DNA of 64,000 nucleotides from Dryas octopetala (Eukaryota; Streptophyta; Magnoliopsida; Rosales; Rosaceae), in the NCBI GenBank assembly GCA_963921425.1, contig OY992835.1, forward strand, positions 16,926,001-16,990,000, in the 5' to 3' direction. Every line of letters begins with the position of its first letter. The first letter of the stretch is position 1. A program made the translations under genes and the position numbers. The notes below the pieces were generated by a model. The model was not told the origin of the DNA, did not search any database, and was given only the letters and a program-made list of their open reading frames with translations. Shown here one piece after another: positions 1-9,533 of the stretch.

Positions 1-1348
1 GAATAAGTGATTTGAAGAAAGCAGAAGTGCTGGACCCAAGTTGGACCAACCCACAAATCTTGTGTAGCAAAAAGGGTGCATCAGTTAAAGGTGGTTTAGG
101 ACCATTTGGTTTGCTAGTTTTGGCTTCGAAGGGATTGAAAGAGTACACAGCAGTGTTCTATAGAATATTCAAAGGTCCAAACAAATATGTGGTGCTCATG
201 TGTAGTGACCAAAGCAGGTCTCTGCTCTGCTGTCTCTCTCTCTCTCAAGCTATCACTGTCTTGCCGACTTGTAAAATTTTTGAACTCCTTTTATATATTT
301 GCTTATTTGTTTAAATCTTTGACAGGTCTTCCTTAAATCTAGATAATGATAGGACCACTTATGGGGCTTTTCTAGATGTGGATCCTCTTCATGAGAAGTT
401 GTCACTAAGAAGCTTGGTAAGTGGATACAAGCCAATTTAATTAATACATCAATTTGCACTCTTGTGAAAATTCTTTTAAGTTTAAAAGTCTTGCCCACCA
501 GAAATTTCCATCAAACACTTTGAGAATTCATATTTTCTTTAGAATTTGCACACGCAACTGAGCCCGGTCTTTGGACTTGTACAAAACCTACCATAGTATA
601 TTTGATTTTCTAATAAAATATAGCTGAAAATAAATAAAATTAAGCACCGCTAAAGTACAAAGCATAACATGGTTATAAGATTTTGACCGCAACAGCCTTT
701 ACCAGTAAAAGGGTACTTGATATTTTCATAATACATGCAATAATTCATTTGGAGTGTCACTTGTGTATGCTCATTTCAGAAGATGCCTATTTCTAGCTAG
801 AACCACTTGGGTGGCTAACAATTAACTCAGAACAAAAGGTCGAAATTAAAGTGACTATCTAGGTACCTTTCCAATATTAATGAAAACAGTTAAATCTTCC
901 TGATAATTAAGGGTCTAGATTATATGCAATAGGTGCATTACCATTTTGGGTCCCAACCCCCACATTTTTGGATATGCATGACTCATCATGGTTGCACATT
1001 TGACACTTTGACAATGGCATTGCATATATGTACCAACACAAAGAGACTAATATAGTACTTTATGCCTTTCACTACTTCATTAATTCTTTTCTTTTTATCA
1101 TTGATACCCATTTCAGGATATATAATAAATGTTTGCCCTAATGCACTTGAAACTTTGGCTATACTCTTATGCAGATTGATCACTCAATAGTGGAGAGCTT
1201 TGGTGGAAAAGGCAAGGCATGCATCACAGCTAGAGTTTATCCCACATTGGCCACTGATGGTGATGCCCACTTGTATGCCTTCAATAATGGAACTCAAAGT
1301 GTCAAAATCAGAGCAAGTGCATGGAGCTTGAAAACAGCCAAAAGATAG
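1..1348 (+). CDS. Cell-wall invertase (GH32 beta-fructofuranosidase), 3' part
   Basis: This is the C-terminal end of an apoplastic acid invertase, which splits sucrose into glucose and fructose in the cell wall. Exons are <3-217, 326-416 and 1175-1348, with GT-AG junctions that keep frame; about 159 residues are visible and the gene runs off the left edge. The visible part is the GH32 beta-sandwich domain: a KAEVLDPSW segment, [13 protein letters not shown], the segment [16 protein letters not shown], and the highly conserved [10 protein letters not shown] motif at the start of the last exon, ending in [10 protein letters not shown]. The N-terminal catalytic motifs lie outside the window, so activity cannot be judged here. 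The [10 protein letters not shown] and AFNNGT motifs are typical of the cell-wall/vacuolar acid invertase group; the basic C-terminus favours the cell-wall class, which is inference. Confidence 0.9.
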
Positions 1349-1884
1349 TGGGGGAGAGAAGAGCTTGAGATCGAGGGGGAAAAGAAAAGCATGGATGAAA
1401 TATTGATCAATATGAGAGCTAATTAGCTAAATAAGTTTCTGCGTGTCAATTTTTTATATTATGCTTAATTGGCATTCATATATGTCCATGAATTAATAAA
1501 ATTATTGAATAATATATATATACTTCAACCGGAATTGCTGCAGTTTGAAGTTTCCACGTACTAACTTAATTTGAATACGACACTGTCACTGTCAGATGTT
1601 TGCTGCACGTTTGACCCAAAAAAAAAAAAGATTACATGTAATATGGGACTGGTATACGTACTGGTAAATTGGTAATGGGAATATATATGGATATTGGTAT
1701 TTGGTGCCCCATAAATCTTTGGTTAAATAAGTCTGTGAAATCTTTTTTTCTCTTTTGGACGATAGCGCTAGCTGTGATATTGTCGGCCAATTAAGTTGTT
1801 TGGTACTGATGAAAATTTAAATACCCACAAAAGTCATGCATGCACAGTTGCACACCACACCCTGAATCATCAAATTGCAATACT

Positions 1885-1937
1885 AAAGGAGGTAGGTCAA
1901 ACAGTGGCCAAAAAAAAAAAAGGAGGTAGGTCAAACA
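1885..1937 (+). mobile_element. Micro-retroposon: GTGGCC plus poly-A flanked by 19-bp duplication
   Basis: The 19-bp word AAAGGAGGTAGGTCAAACA occurs at 1885-1903 and again at 1919-1937. Between the copies lies only GTGGCC followed by nine A residues. A poly-A tail inside a target-site duplication is the mark of LINE-machinery retroposition, here with almost no body. A second insertion with the same core is at 40576-40595. Confidence 0.45.
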
Positions 1938-2184
1938 CACCATTATTGAAGCATCATATCATATGGCTTCAATGCTAATTGTAGTAATAGAAATGATCTA
2001 ATGTTTGATTATACCAACAAGATATAGACTTAATTCCCAAAAAAATCAAGTGTTACAAAGATAATAATATAGAACTACTAGATCTTAAAAGTTTTATGCG
2101 GTCAAAATTATAAGTGAGGGATAACTCAATATTATCATGCACATTAACATGATAAGTGAGAGATATATTGAAATAATAAATTAC

Positions 2185-2731
2185 GAGGAAATTACATATT
2201 TAGTCTAATTATTTTATACCTAATTCAATTTTGGTCCACAATTTTTTTTTAAATTCTGTTTTGGTTCACTAATTGTTCTATTTGTTCAATAAAGGTTTAT
2301 ATTTATTTCTCAAATTTGGTCTGCCTTTTACCCTATCAAATCTCACCCAAATTTAGCAAACATATATTTGTTTTAAAGCTATGCATTTTTTCTTTACAAC
2401 CATATAAAGATCATTCAAATTAGAATTCTAAAACTCAAGATAATTGACCCCAAAGTAGAGTACCCGAAACTGCCAATTTTTCAAACTTCACCCAATCTCA
2501 ATTCTTTTAGATTCTAATACTCAAAATTTGTTTTTATGACTAAAAAATGATGAAATATAACTTATACTTCAATTATAATTGAAGAAAACACAACCTAAAT
2601 GATTTTAAGTCACAAATCTGGACCTTTATTGAACAAATGAAACAATTAGTGGACCAAAACAGAACTTAAAAAAAATCGTGAATCAAATTGAATTACGTAT
2701 AAAATAAATGAACTAAATCTATAATTTTCTC
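2185..2731. mobile_element. MULE-type MITE with about 120-bp terminal inverted repeats
   Basis: The left arm from 2185 (GAGGAAATTACATATTTAGT) is the reverse complement, with scattered mismatches, of the right arm ending at 2731, and the match continues for about 120 bp to a shared TTTGTTCAATAAAGGT. The flanks ATAAATTAC (2176-2184) and AAAAATTAC (2732-2740) agree at 8 of 9 positions, the duplication length of Mutator-like elements. There is no transposase frame in the 547 bp. Confidence 0.75.
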
Positions 2732-4551
2732 AAAAATTACAGTTCTAGCATGCACAATAACATGATAATTAACTAATTAAGTGAGGAATTGAGGTCTTAA
2801 CTCAATATCTCTTGAAATCAGAAATCTAATACCAACTCAAAAAACTAAAGAATTTTAAAATTTATCACTATATGACATACAATTACTTTGGACATTTAAA
2901 TATATTTTGACAAATTCTTTTATTATTAAAATATAAAACTTTCACCCTCAGTTAGATTGTATGTCATAGTCATACACCACCTATCAAAGATGAACTCTAC
3001 TATGTCTATCAAGCCGATAGATAAGTAAGCGATGATCATGACTATCTTTTCCTTCCACACAGTAAAAAGAACATGTGAAGCATGCCTAGTCTGAATGACG
3101 TCCCTTCAGCCAAGAAAAATAATGGCCATATACTCATATGTGTATATTCAATTGATTCATTAATTAAAATTGAAGAATGAGAGTGATTTTTATTTATGTG
3201 TTTACTAATATTTGGAAATCTCATTGATTCTCATTTTGATTCTTTTATTTATTTCCATATATTAGAATAATAAAGAGTATGAAGTCCACATAAAACAAGG
3301 AACTAATTTCATAAAAGCGGTTGAGATTAGAAAAGAGGAAATGATAATAAATTTTTTCATGCCAAAACTACCCTCACCCTTTTTTAATCAGAATTGCTCT
3401 CAACCAAATACCATCAACAACTTCATTTCCTCTAAAATACCATCAAGATTAGGCCATGATATTAGTACGTTACCAATCTAATATCTCAACCTTTCAAGCT
3501 CCTTGTCTACCCTTGATCTATCTTCCAATTTTGATCTTGTGTCTACTATTCTTGATATCTTGGTGAATGCATCCTCTCTCACATTTTTTTTTTTCAATTG
3601 ATGAGATATTGTGTATCAATTGTTTTATTTATTATTTTAAAAAAATTGGGTAAGAAAGGGATTGTTGTCTATTTAACACTACATCAATATTTCCAAAATA
3701 TTCTAAATTATGACAAAAAAAAAAAAAAACGTTTGAAAAATAATTTTTTTTTTTACAAAATATTTGAGGTAAATTTTATTTGTAGGCATTTAAAAAATTG
3801 TGAGTAACATAAAACATATTTAATTTTGTATAAGGACATTTTAGTAATCAAACTGATTTTGATTTCGATTTCTGCAATTAAGTAAATACGTGTATAGAAA
3901 TCATGTTATGTCTTATTTCAATTTCTAATAGTTAGTAAACACGTTAATGGAAATGTCTGACTTTGATTCCTGCTCACTTCGATTACTTCTCACTCTGATT
4001 CATCCTCACTCTAATTTTAATTTATGCTCATTCTGATTATGGGTAAATAAACGTGCCCTAATTGTCCTCGTAGACATTAATCTCTATTCCTTCAACCATT
4101 ACAACCCAAAGGGTGCTGTTTGGGGAAAAAAAATTTGGGCCTAGCTCAGTTTGGGCTTTCTTTTAGCTCTTGTTTTGGATCTCTCTCTATTGCTGCCTTT
4201 TGGGCTTCTATAAATCATTTATTTACACAACGAAGAAAAAAGAAGAAAATAAACCCCAAACTTTCATTTCAGTCTTCCTCCTCTGACAGACTGATACAAC
4301 CCCAAACCCCAATTCTCAGATCGGTGAGTTTCATTCTGCGCACCACCTGCAGTGCGCACTTTAGCAACCCAAAACCCATATTTATTTGTGGGGTTTTAGT
4401 TTTTCGGATTCGGAGTTTGGTAGTTTGGGTTTCGATTTTGAGGTCCTTACAAATTCACCAGTCATAGTCGTGTCGTGGCTGCTTAATGCTTATCATATCA
4501 TCATTTATAGAATGAGAGAATGGAGATATAGATAGATGGTAAATCATAAGA

Positions 4552-5334
4552 ATGACAATGGCAGTGGCACAGTCACTATGGAAATCATCATATTCATATT
4601 CATGGGTTCGAGTATTGGGTGGAGTTTCAAGGGCAACTAGTACTACTGGTGCAGCAGCCATAGCTATAAAAACAAGAACAGCAGCAACAACAAGAAGCTT
4701 AAGCAACGGAGGTGGTTTCTTCTTCATACGACGGTGCTCCACCGTAAGCAGCAGCACCACCAACGCCGCCGCTAGTAATAGTAATAGCGGAATTATTAAT
4801 GGAAAGGGGTATCTGGAATGTACGGATGCAGAGCTGATGAAGCAGTGCGAAATGGGCACTTACAAGTCCTCGGGGCCGGGGGGTCAGCACCGCAACAAGC
4901 GGGAGTCTGCCGTGCGGCTCAAGCATCTCCCCACGGGCATCATTGCGCAGGCGGCCGAGGACCGGTCCCAGCACATGAACCGGGCCTCGGCCTTGGCCCG
5001 CCTGCGCACTCTTATAGCACTCCAAGTCAGGAACCCTGTGGAGGATCTTGAGGCTTATTCCCCTCCTCCGGAGCTCCTCCAAATTCTTCCCAAAAAGTCT
5101 ACCGTTAGAGGGTCCGATTGCGGTCCCCAGATTGGACCCAACAATCCTAAGTTTGTTTTGGGAATGCAGGCTCTGTTGGATCTTGTTTTTGCTGTTGAAG
5201 GGTCTGTATCCGAGGCTGCAAAGTTGCTGGGGTTGAGCACAGGTGCGCTCTCAAGGTTGATACTCTCGGATGATTCACTCCGAATGGCGGTCAATGATCT
5301 AAGGTCTTCTAAGGGTATGAAGCCTCTCAAGTAG
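4552..5334 (+). CDS. Organellar class-I release-factor-like protein (GGQ domain only)
   Basis: A single-exon gene of 260 residues. The core is a release-factor catalytic domain with GGQ at residues 110-112 in the context [20 protein letters not shown]; the GGQ glutamine promotes peptidyl-tRNA hydrolysis on the ribosome. The codon-recognition domain of RF1/RF2 is absent, so it resembles ICT1/ArfB-like and plant prfB-related rescue factors (an Arabidopsis family member is AT1G33330). A plant-type C-terminal extension follows (residues 150-260). The first 80 residues are rich in S, T, A and R with few acids, consistent with an organelle transit peptide. ATGs at 4552 and 4558 are both possible starts; the upstream one is used. 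Its 5' flank (4245-4400) and 3' untranslated region (5505-5760) match those of the trihelix gene at 7546-8649 although the coding parts are unrelated (see findings). Confidence 0.85.
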   Translation: MTMAVAQSLWKSSYSYSWVRVLGGVSRATSTTGAAAIAIKTRTAATTRSLSNGGGFFFIRRCSTVSSSTTNAAASNSNSGIINGKGYLECTDAELMKQCEMGTYKSSGPGGQHRNKRESAVRLKHLPTGIIAQAAEDRSQHMNRASALARLRTLIALQVRNPVEDLEAYSPPPELLQILPKKSTVRGSDCGPQIGPNNPKFVLGMQALLDLVFAVEGSVSEAAKLLGLSTGALSRLILSDDSLRMAVNDLRSSKGMKPLK

Positions 5335-6224
5335 TGTGCAATTTTATCAGATGTTGCATGTTTGTTATGTCAATTGCCAGAATTCTTATTTGTTAGATGA
5401 TGAATGGTATATGTATAGACCTTTTGCTTTGAGGCTAAAATGATGGATATGCGGTTTGACAGACATGTCCATCAGTTTAGATTGAATACCAGTGATTGCA
5501 GCAACAACAATAACAATACCAGTGATTTTAGAAACTAAGAAGAAGAACAAGGAAACCCATGTTGGCAAATTTGTATTCAAAGTGGTAGATTATCAGATTT
5601 GAGTGCATCTGTTAAGTTTGCCAAAAGTTAGAAAACAGAGATTAGTCAGTAATGCATGCCTTCATCATTAGAATTTAGAGTTGATTCTTGTTGGCAAGTG
5701 AAGTGAGTCTTCTTGGCTTTCTGTTGTGAATGTTGTTTTACATTATGAAATGAAAAATAAGCTGCAGCCTAAGCGAAAGGAACCACTGTTCTTGTGCTGT
5801 TACTTCAATGATAAACTTTATGTAAGTTTCTGGGTGCATATAAAATATTGTCAATTCAATACAACAGCTTAAAGAGACAAATGAATGAACTATACATGCT
5901 CGTTTCATTTCAATGGAAGATCATTAATCCCTTTTTCTTGGTACATAAGACCATATGACCCTTTCATCACCTCATGTGTAAATCCAACTCATTTGGAAGA
6001 ACTCTTTTGACTAGTTTATAAGATGTAATAAAGGATAAACTATTTCAATGCTCCTGTCAGATCCGTAGCCAACTCAATCAGATTTAATCAAATTCACAAC
6101 TCACCCATATCATTCAATTACTGCAACTGTTGTTCCCCTGAACTCTATTTCCTCACTTATGATGGTGAAGCTGGAAGGAATGTTCAGTGGCTTATCCAAA
6201 ACCATAGTCTTGTTCCCTTTTGAC
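5335..6224. other. Trihelix-derived 3' flank and spacer of the first duplicated block
   Basis: From about 5505 to 5760 this is a diverged copy of 8614-8920: it contains the words for the last trihelix codons (AACAACAATAACAATACCAG then a stop in the same place), followed by the shared CATGTTGGCAAATTTGTATT, GATTTGAGTGCATCTGTTAA and TTTCTGTTGTGAATGTTGTT. Similarity continues weakly to about 5990 (compare CAGCTTAAAGA at 5865 and 8948). Confidence 0.75.
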
Positions 6225-6830
6225 ACTCTGGAGTTCTTCAGCCTGTGAACAAATAGTTCACAGAAATTATGAAAAGCTTGTTTATATCATCATTGAACAA
6301 GCTTCTACATTAATATTTAATTCCGTTGGCATTGTGAGTGAAACCAAACTTACAGTAACTTCATGAATATATCATCATCGCCTTCAGGGACCTGAGTTTG
6401 GTGTTCTTTAATCGGTAGCTTTCCTGGCTTCTTGTTCAGGAGCTTCTAGACTCAAGCTTTTCCCAGGATTCTATGCAATCTCCATCCTACAAGGTACTCC
6501 CAACACAAGAAGTGATAGAGAAAAGAAAAAACATAAATTAGAATTACCCAATTGCCTACACCAATATATATTAAGGCTCATTGTCATCAATAAATATGGT
6601 ATGTTTTCAAAGAACCTTTGGGGTTGCCAATTCTGCACCAGTTTATATATCTTTCTTATACATTGCAAGACGTCATCCAACATCATTCTCAAAGTGTATA
6701 GAATGAGAGTCATTAAAGATTTCACTTTTGAGAGAGAGCAATGCTAGTGGTATACATGATATATGCAATCAACTGTCACATTAACTAGAAAGGCCTTAAA
6801 AATGAAGAGCACATTGACTGCAATTCAGAA
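6225..6830 (-). pseudogene. Decayed NAP1 fragment (second copy of internal exons)
   Basis: The stretch aligns, with indels, to 10505-11470 of the intact NAP1 gene. Remnants of exon 9 (TGGAGTTCTTCAGCC near 6230), exon 8 (6356-6492, with the part coding for CESFFNFF deleted and stops introduced), exon 7 (about 6545-6620) and the exon 5/6 neighbourhood (GAGTCATTAAAGATTT near 6705, then TGTCACATTAACTAGAAAGG near 6775) are in the same order. The exons for the acidic tail and the start of the gene are missing. No useful reading frame survives. Confidence 0.8.
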
Positions 6831-7545
6831 ATATATAAAATAAATGTTTTTCAAACACAAAAGTTTAGAAAAAAAAAAGAAAGAAAAAGACAGTTGAGAA
6901 CTCAATGTACTTTGAAGTTTGAACAGCAGAAATAGTGTGCATAATCTACTTTTAAGCTTGGATTCCGAGACATAGGAATTTAAGGCAGTGTGATTTGCAA
7001 ATGAATAAAGCTGTTAATTAGAGAAACTGATCCACTTACTTTAAAGTTGGCAGCAAAAAAAGAGGTGATCCAGTTGATCTGAGCCATTGCCTTTGTCTCT
7101 CTCTCGAGAACCAACCCATATGGCCCACATGGCAGTTTGCACCACCAACGGTCCAACACCAACCACTCCCGCCGTTACCTTCTTCCTCCTCCACACGAAA
7201 GAAAAAAATAAACATTGTACATCGGAACATAATAAACGACAATGTGTGATGTGCTTTCTTTTTAAGACGACTATGTAGCCGTGTTATGTATGTATCATGC
7301 GCACCCCCGGCGCACGTTAGCACCCACCTGTATTGTAATCCTCGCCGGTCAATTACCTCTACCTACTTTTTATTACTAAGTCGCCGACCCGACTCACCCC
7401 CAAAAACCCAAACTTTCTTTTCAGTCTTCCCCAACCCCCAATTCTCAGATCGGTCAGATTCTACGCACCTCTGCGCACTTTAGCACCCCGAATCCAAAAC
7501 GCATCGCTCTCTACCTTCCTCTCGCTCAGACTCTCAGATCGGCGC
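6831..7545. promoter_or_regulatory. Spacer and 5' flank of the trihelix gene
   Basis: No gene is supported in 6831-7390; short frames here do not look conserved. From about 7394 to 7504 the sequence matches 4245-4400 upstream of the release-factor gene (shared CCCCAATTCTCAGATCGGT and TGCGCACTTTAGCA), so this is the duplicated promoter/5' untranslated part. I see no clear TATA box at the usual distance. Confidence 0.5.
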
Positions 7546-8649
7546 ATGGAAGAGGACGACGAGATCCAGTCGCCGGCATCGGCGGGAAGTCCCGGATCTC
7601 CGGCGTCGCCGAGGCCGAACGGTCGGATAACGGTGACTGTGGCGGTGGCGCCATCTCAGCAGGCACCACCGGCAGCAACAACGCCGGCGCCAGAGTCCCA
7701 GAGGACGCTAACCCTAGCGCTCCCGTCGCAGGTTCAGAAGAGCAGCGGCGGCGGTAGAGAGGACTGCTGGAGCGAAGGGGCGACGGCGGTGCTGATCGAG
7801 GCGTGGGGGGAGAGGTACCTGGAGCTGAGCAGAGGTAACCTGAAGCAGAAGCACTGGAAGGAAGTGGCGGACATTGTGAGCAGCCGAGAGGACTACAGCA
7901 AGAATCCCAAGACGGACATTCAGTGCAAGAACAGGATCGATACCGTGAAGAAGAAGTATAAGTCGGAGAAATCGAAGATTGCCGCCGGCGGAGGACCCAG
8001 TAAGTGGGCTTTTTATGACAGGCTGGATCATTTGATAGGCCCCGCCGCCGCAAAGGTTCCTCCTTCTGGCTCGGCCGCTGCTGCGAGTGCCCAAAAGGTG
8101 GCGGTGGGAATGGCTGTCGGGGTTCGTGGAGCAAGTAGTCAATTTCTAAGGCAGCGGGACCCGAAGCAGCAGCAGCAGCAGGTGCACAAGATTAAGATTA
8201 GACGTCAGGGTCTGCTGGAGTGTGACTCCGACTCGTCCCGGGAGGCCTCACCTGCTTCCACGGATAGTTTTCCGGTTGTGGAGGTTTTTGAGCAGAAGAA
8301 GCGGAGGAGGACGGGGCGGGAGGCCAATGCCAGTGGCGCCGCGGCGAGAGGAGGAGGAGACAAGGGAGGATGGGGGAGTTCAGTGAGGGAATTGACGCGG
8401 GCGATAATGAAGTTCGGGGAGACGTATGAGCACGCGGAGAGCGCCAAGTTGCAGCAGGTGGTGGAGATGGAGAAGCAGAGGATGAAGTTTACCAAGGAGT
8501 TGGAGTTGCAGAGAATGCAGTTTTTTATGAAGACCCAGGTGGATATTTCGCAGCTCAAGCTTGGTGGGAGGAGGAGGACTGGGGTTGGGAATGCTAGTAA
8601 TCACCATAGCAACAACAACAATAACAATACCAGTGATTGTAGCAACTAA
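7546..8649 (+). CDS. SIP1-clade trihelix transcription factor (ASIL/ENAP-like)
   Basis: An intronless gene of 367 residues, the usual architecture of the SIP1 trihelix group. The N-terminus (1-65) is low-complexity P/S/A/T. The Myb/SANT-like trihelix DNA-binding domain spans about residues 72-166: it opens with DCWSEGATAVLIEAWGERYL, continues through HWKEVADIV and QCKNRIDTVKKKYKSEK, and ends with WAFYDRLDHLIG; the three expected tryptophan-type positions (W75, W86-region, W104-region) are present. A basic stretch with KKRRR near residue 255 is a likely nuclear signal. Residues 283-337 form a heptad-rich helix (KLQQVVEMEKQRMKFTKELE) as expected for the C-terminal coiled coil of this clade. The protein ends in an asparagine run. 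Arabidopsis relatives ASIL1/2 repress embryo genes and bind GT elements; function here is by family only. Confidence 0.9.
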   Translation: MEEDDEIQSPASAGSPGSPASPRPNGRITVTVAVAPSQQAPPAATTPAPESQRTLTLALPSQVQKSSGGGREDCWSEGATAVLIEAWGERYLELSRGNLKQKHWKEVADIVSSREDYSKNPKTDIQCKNRIDTVKKKYKSEKSKIAAGGGPSKWAFYDRLDHLIGPAAAKVPPSGSAAAASAQKVAVGMAVGVRGASSQFLRQRDPKQQQQQVHKIKIRRQGLLECDSDSSREASPASTDSFPVVEVFEQKKRRRTGREANASGAAARGGGDKGGWGSSVRELTRAIMKFGETYEHAESAKLQQVVEMEKQRMKFTKELELQRMQFFMKTQVDISQLKLGGRRRTGVGNASNHHSNNNNNNTSDCSN

Positions 8650-9533
8650 GCAATACCAGTGAAGAGGGAGAAGAAGAAGAAGAAGAAGAAGAAGAAGCAT
8701 GTTGGCAAATTTGTATTCCTAAGTGGTAGATTGTTAGATTTGAGTGCATCTGTTAAGTTGTGTCAAATGTTAGGAAAACAGAGGCTAGTAGTCCGTAAGT
8801 AAATGCATGCTTCATTAGGATTTAGAGTTGATTCTTGTTGTCAAGTGATGTGAAGTGAAGTGAAGTGAGTCTTCTTGACTTTCTGTTGTGAATGTTGTTG
8901 TTTTACATTATGAAATGAAAATCAAATAATGTCAAGTCAATCCCATACAATAGCAGCTTAAAGATATAAATGAATAAAGGAACCATGCATAATGCTAAAG
9001 ATACATCTTCGAAATTTAATTCCTTGCTTACTATAAAATAAATGCGATTTGTTTTATTGTAATCCGATTCCCTCTATAAACATTTACCAGGACCTCACTC
9101 TTGTGTAAATCTCTTCTCAGCCAGCATGCAAGGGTCTCCTCGCTTTTGACATTCACCTCAACTCCTCTACACTATCGCTCACAGCGCGCAACCCACATGC
9201 CAATCGGTAATTCCAAAATAAAGGATTTTGTATTTAACCAAAAATTAAATAAATAGGGCCCAATGCAAAGGGAGTCTGTGACAGGATTGTAAAAACATGT
9301 TGCATATACTATAATATATTTAATAAACAAACAATTAAGGAGAAAAATATCAATATACTTAGGGTTTCATAGGACATAGGAAAGCACTGGCCAACCCAGA
9401 ACATCCCAGAAGCAATAAACACAATGCATTGGGTGGTAATGATTTTGCCCAATAATACCAAGGGTGAATATCAAACGCTCAACTCTCAAGAAGCAGGACG
9501 CCACCTATTGAAGCCCATCTATGCAAATTGTCA
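8650..9533. other. 3' flanks of the convergent trihelix and NAP1 genes
   Basis: The stretch begins with a (GAA)n microsatellite (about 8670-8697) in the trihelix 3' untranslated region, then the block shared with 5505-5990. The remainder to 9533 is the NAP1 3' side. No additional gene is visible. Confidence 0.6.

Larger units (their letters stand above)
1349..4240. other. AT-rich intergenic spacer between invertase and release-factor gene
   Basis: No coding region is supported. The spacer holds the invertase 3' flank, a tiny poly-A insertion (1885-1937), a MULE-type MITE (2185-2731) and, at about 3950-4060, a stretch repeating gattc/tcactc words that looks like the end of a small hAT-like element, although I could not find its other end. 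Short open frames such as 3042-3224 and 3598-3807 are AT-rich and unconserved in appearance. Confidence 0.6.

Noticed and set aside
6471..6725. 84-residue minus frame in the NAP1 relic
   Set aside because: It crosses former exon-intron borders and does not follow the NAP1 reading frame.
7526..8142. Two long minus-strand frames (202 and 142 residues) over the trihelix gene
   Set aside because: They are antisense shadows of the GC-rich trihelix coding region, which has a full domain structure on the plus strand; the antisense products are P/S/R-rich with no domain.
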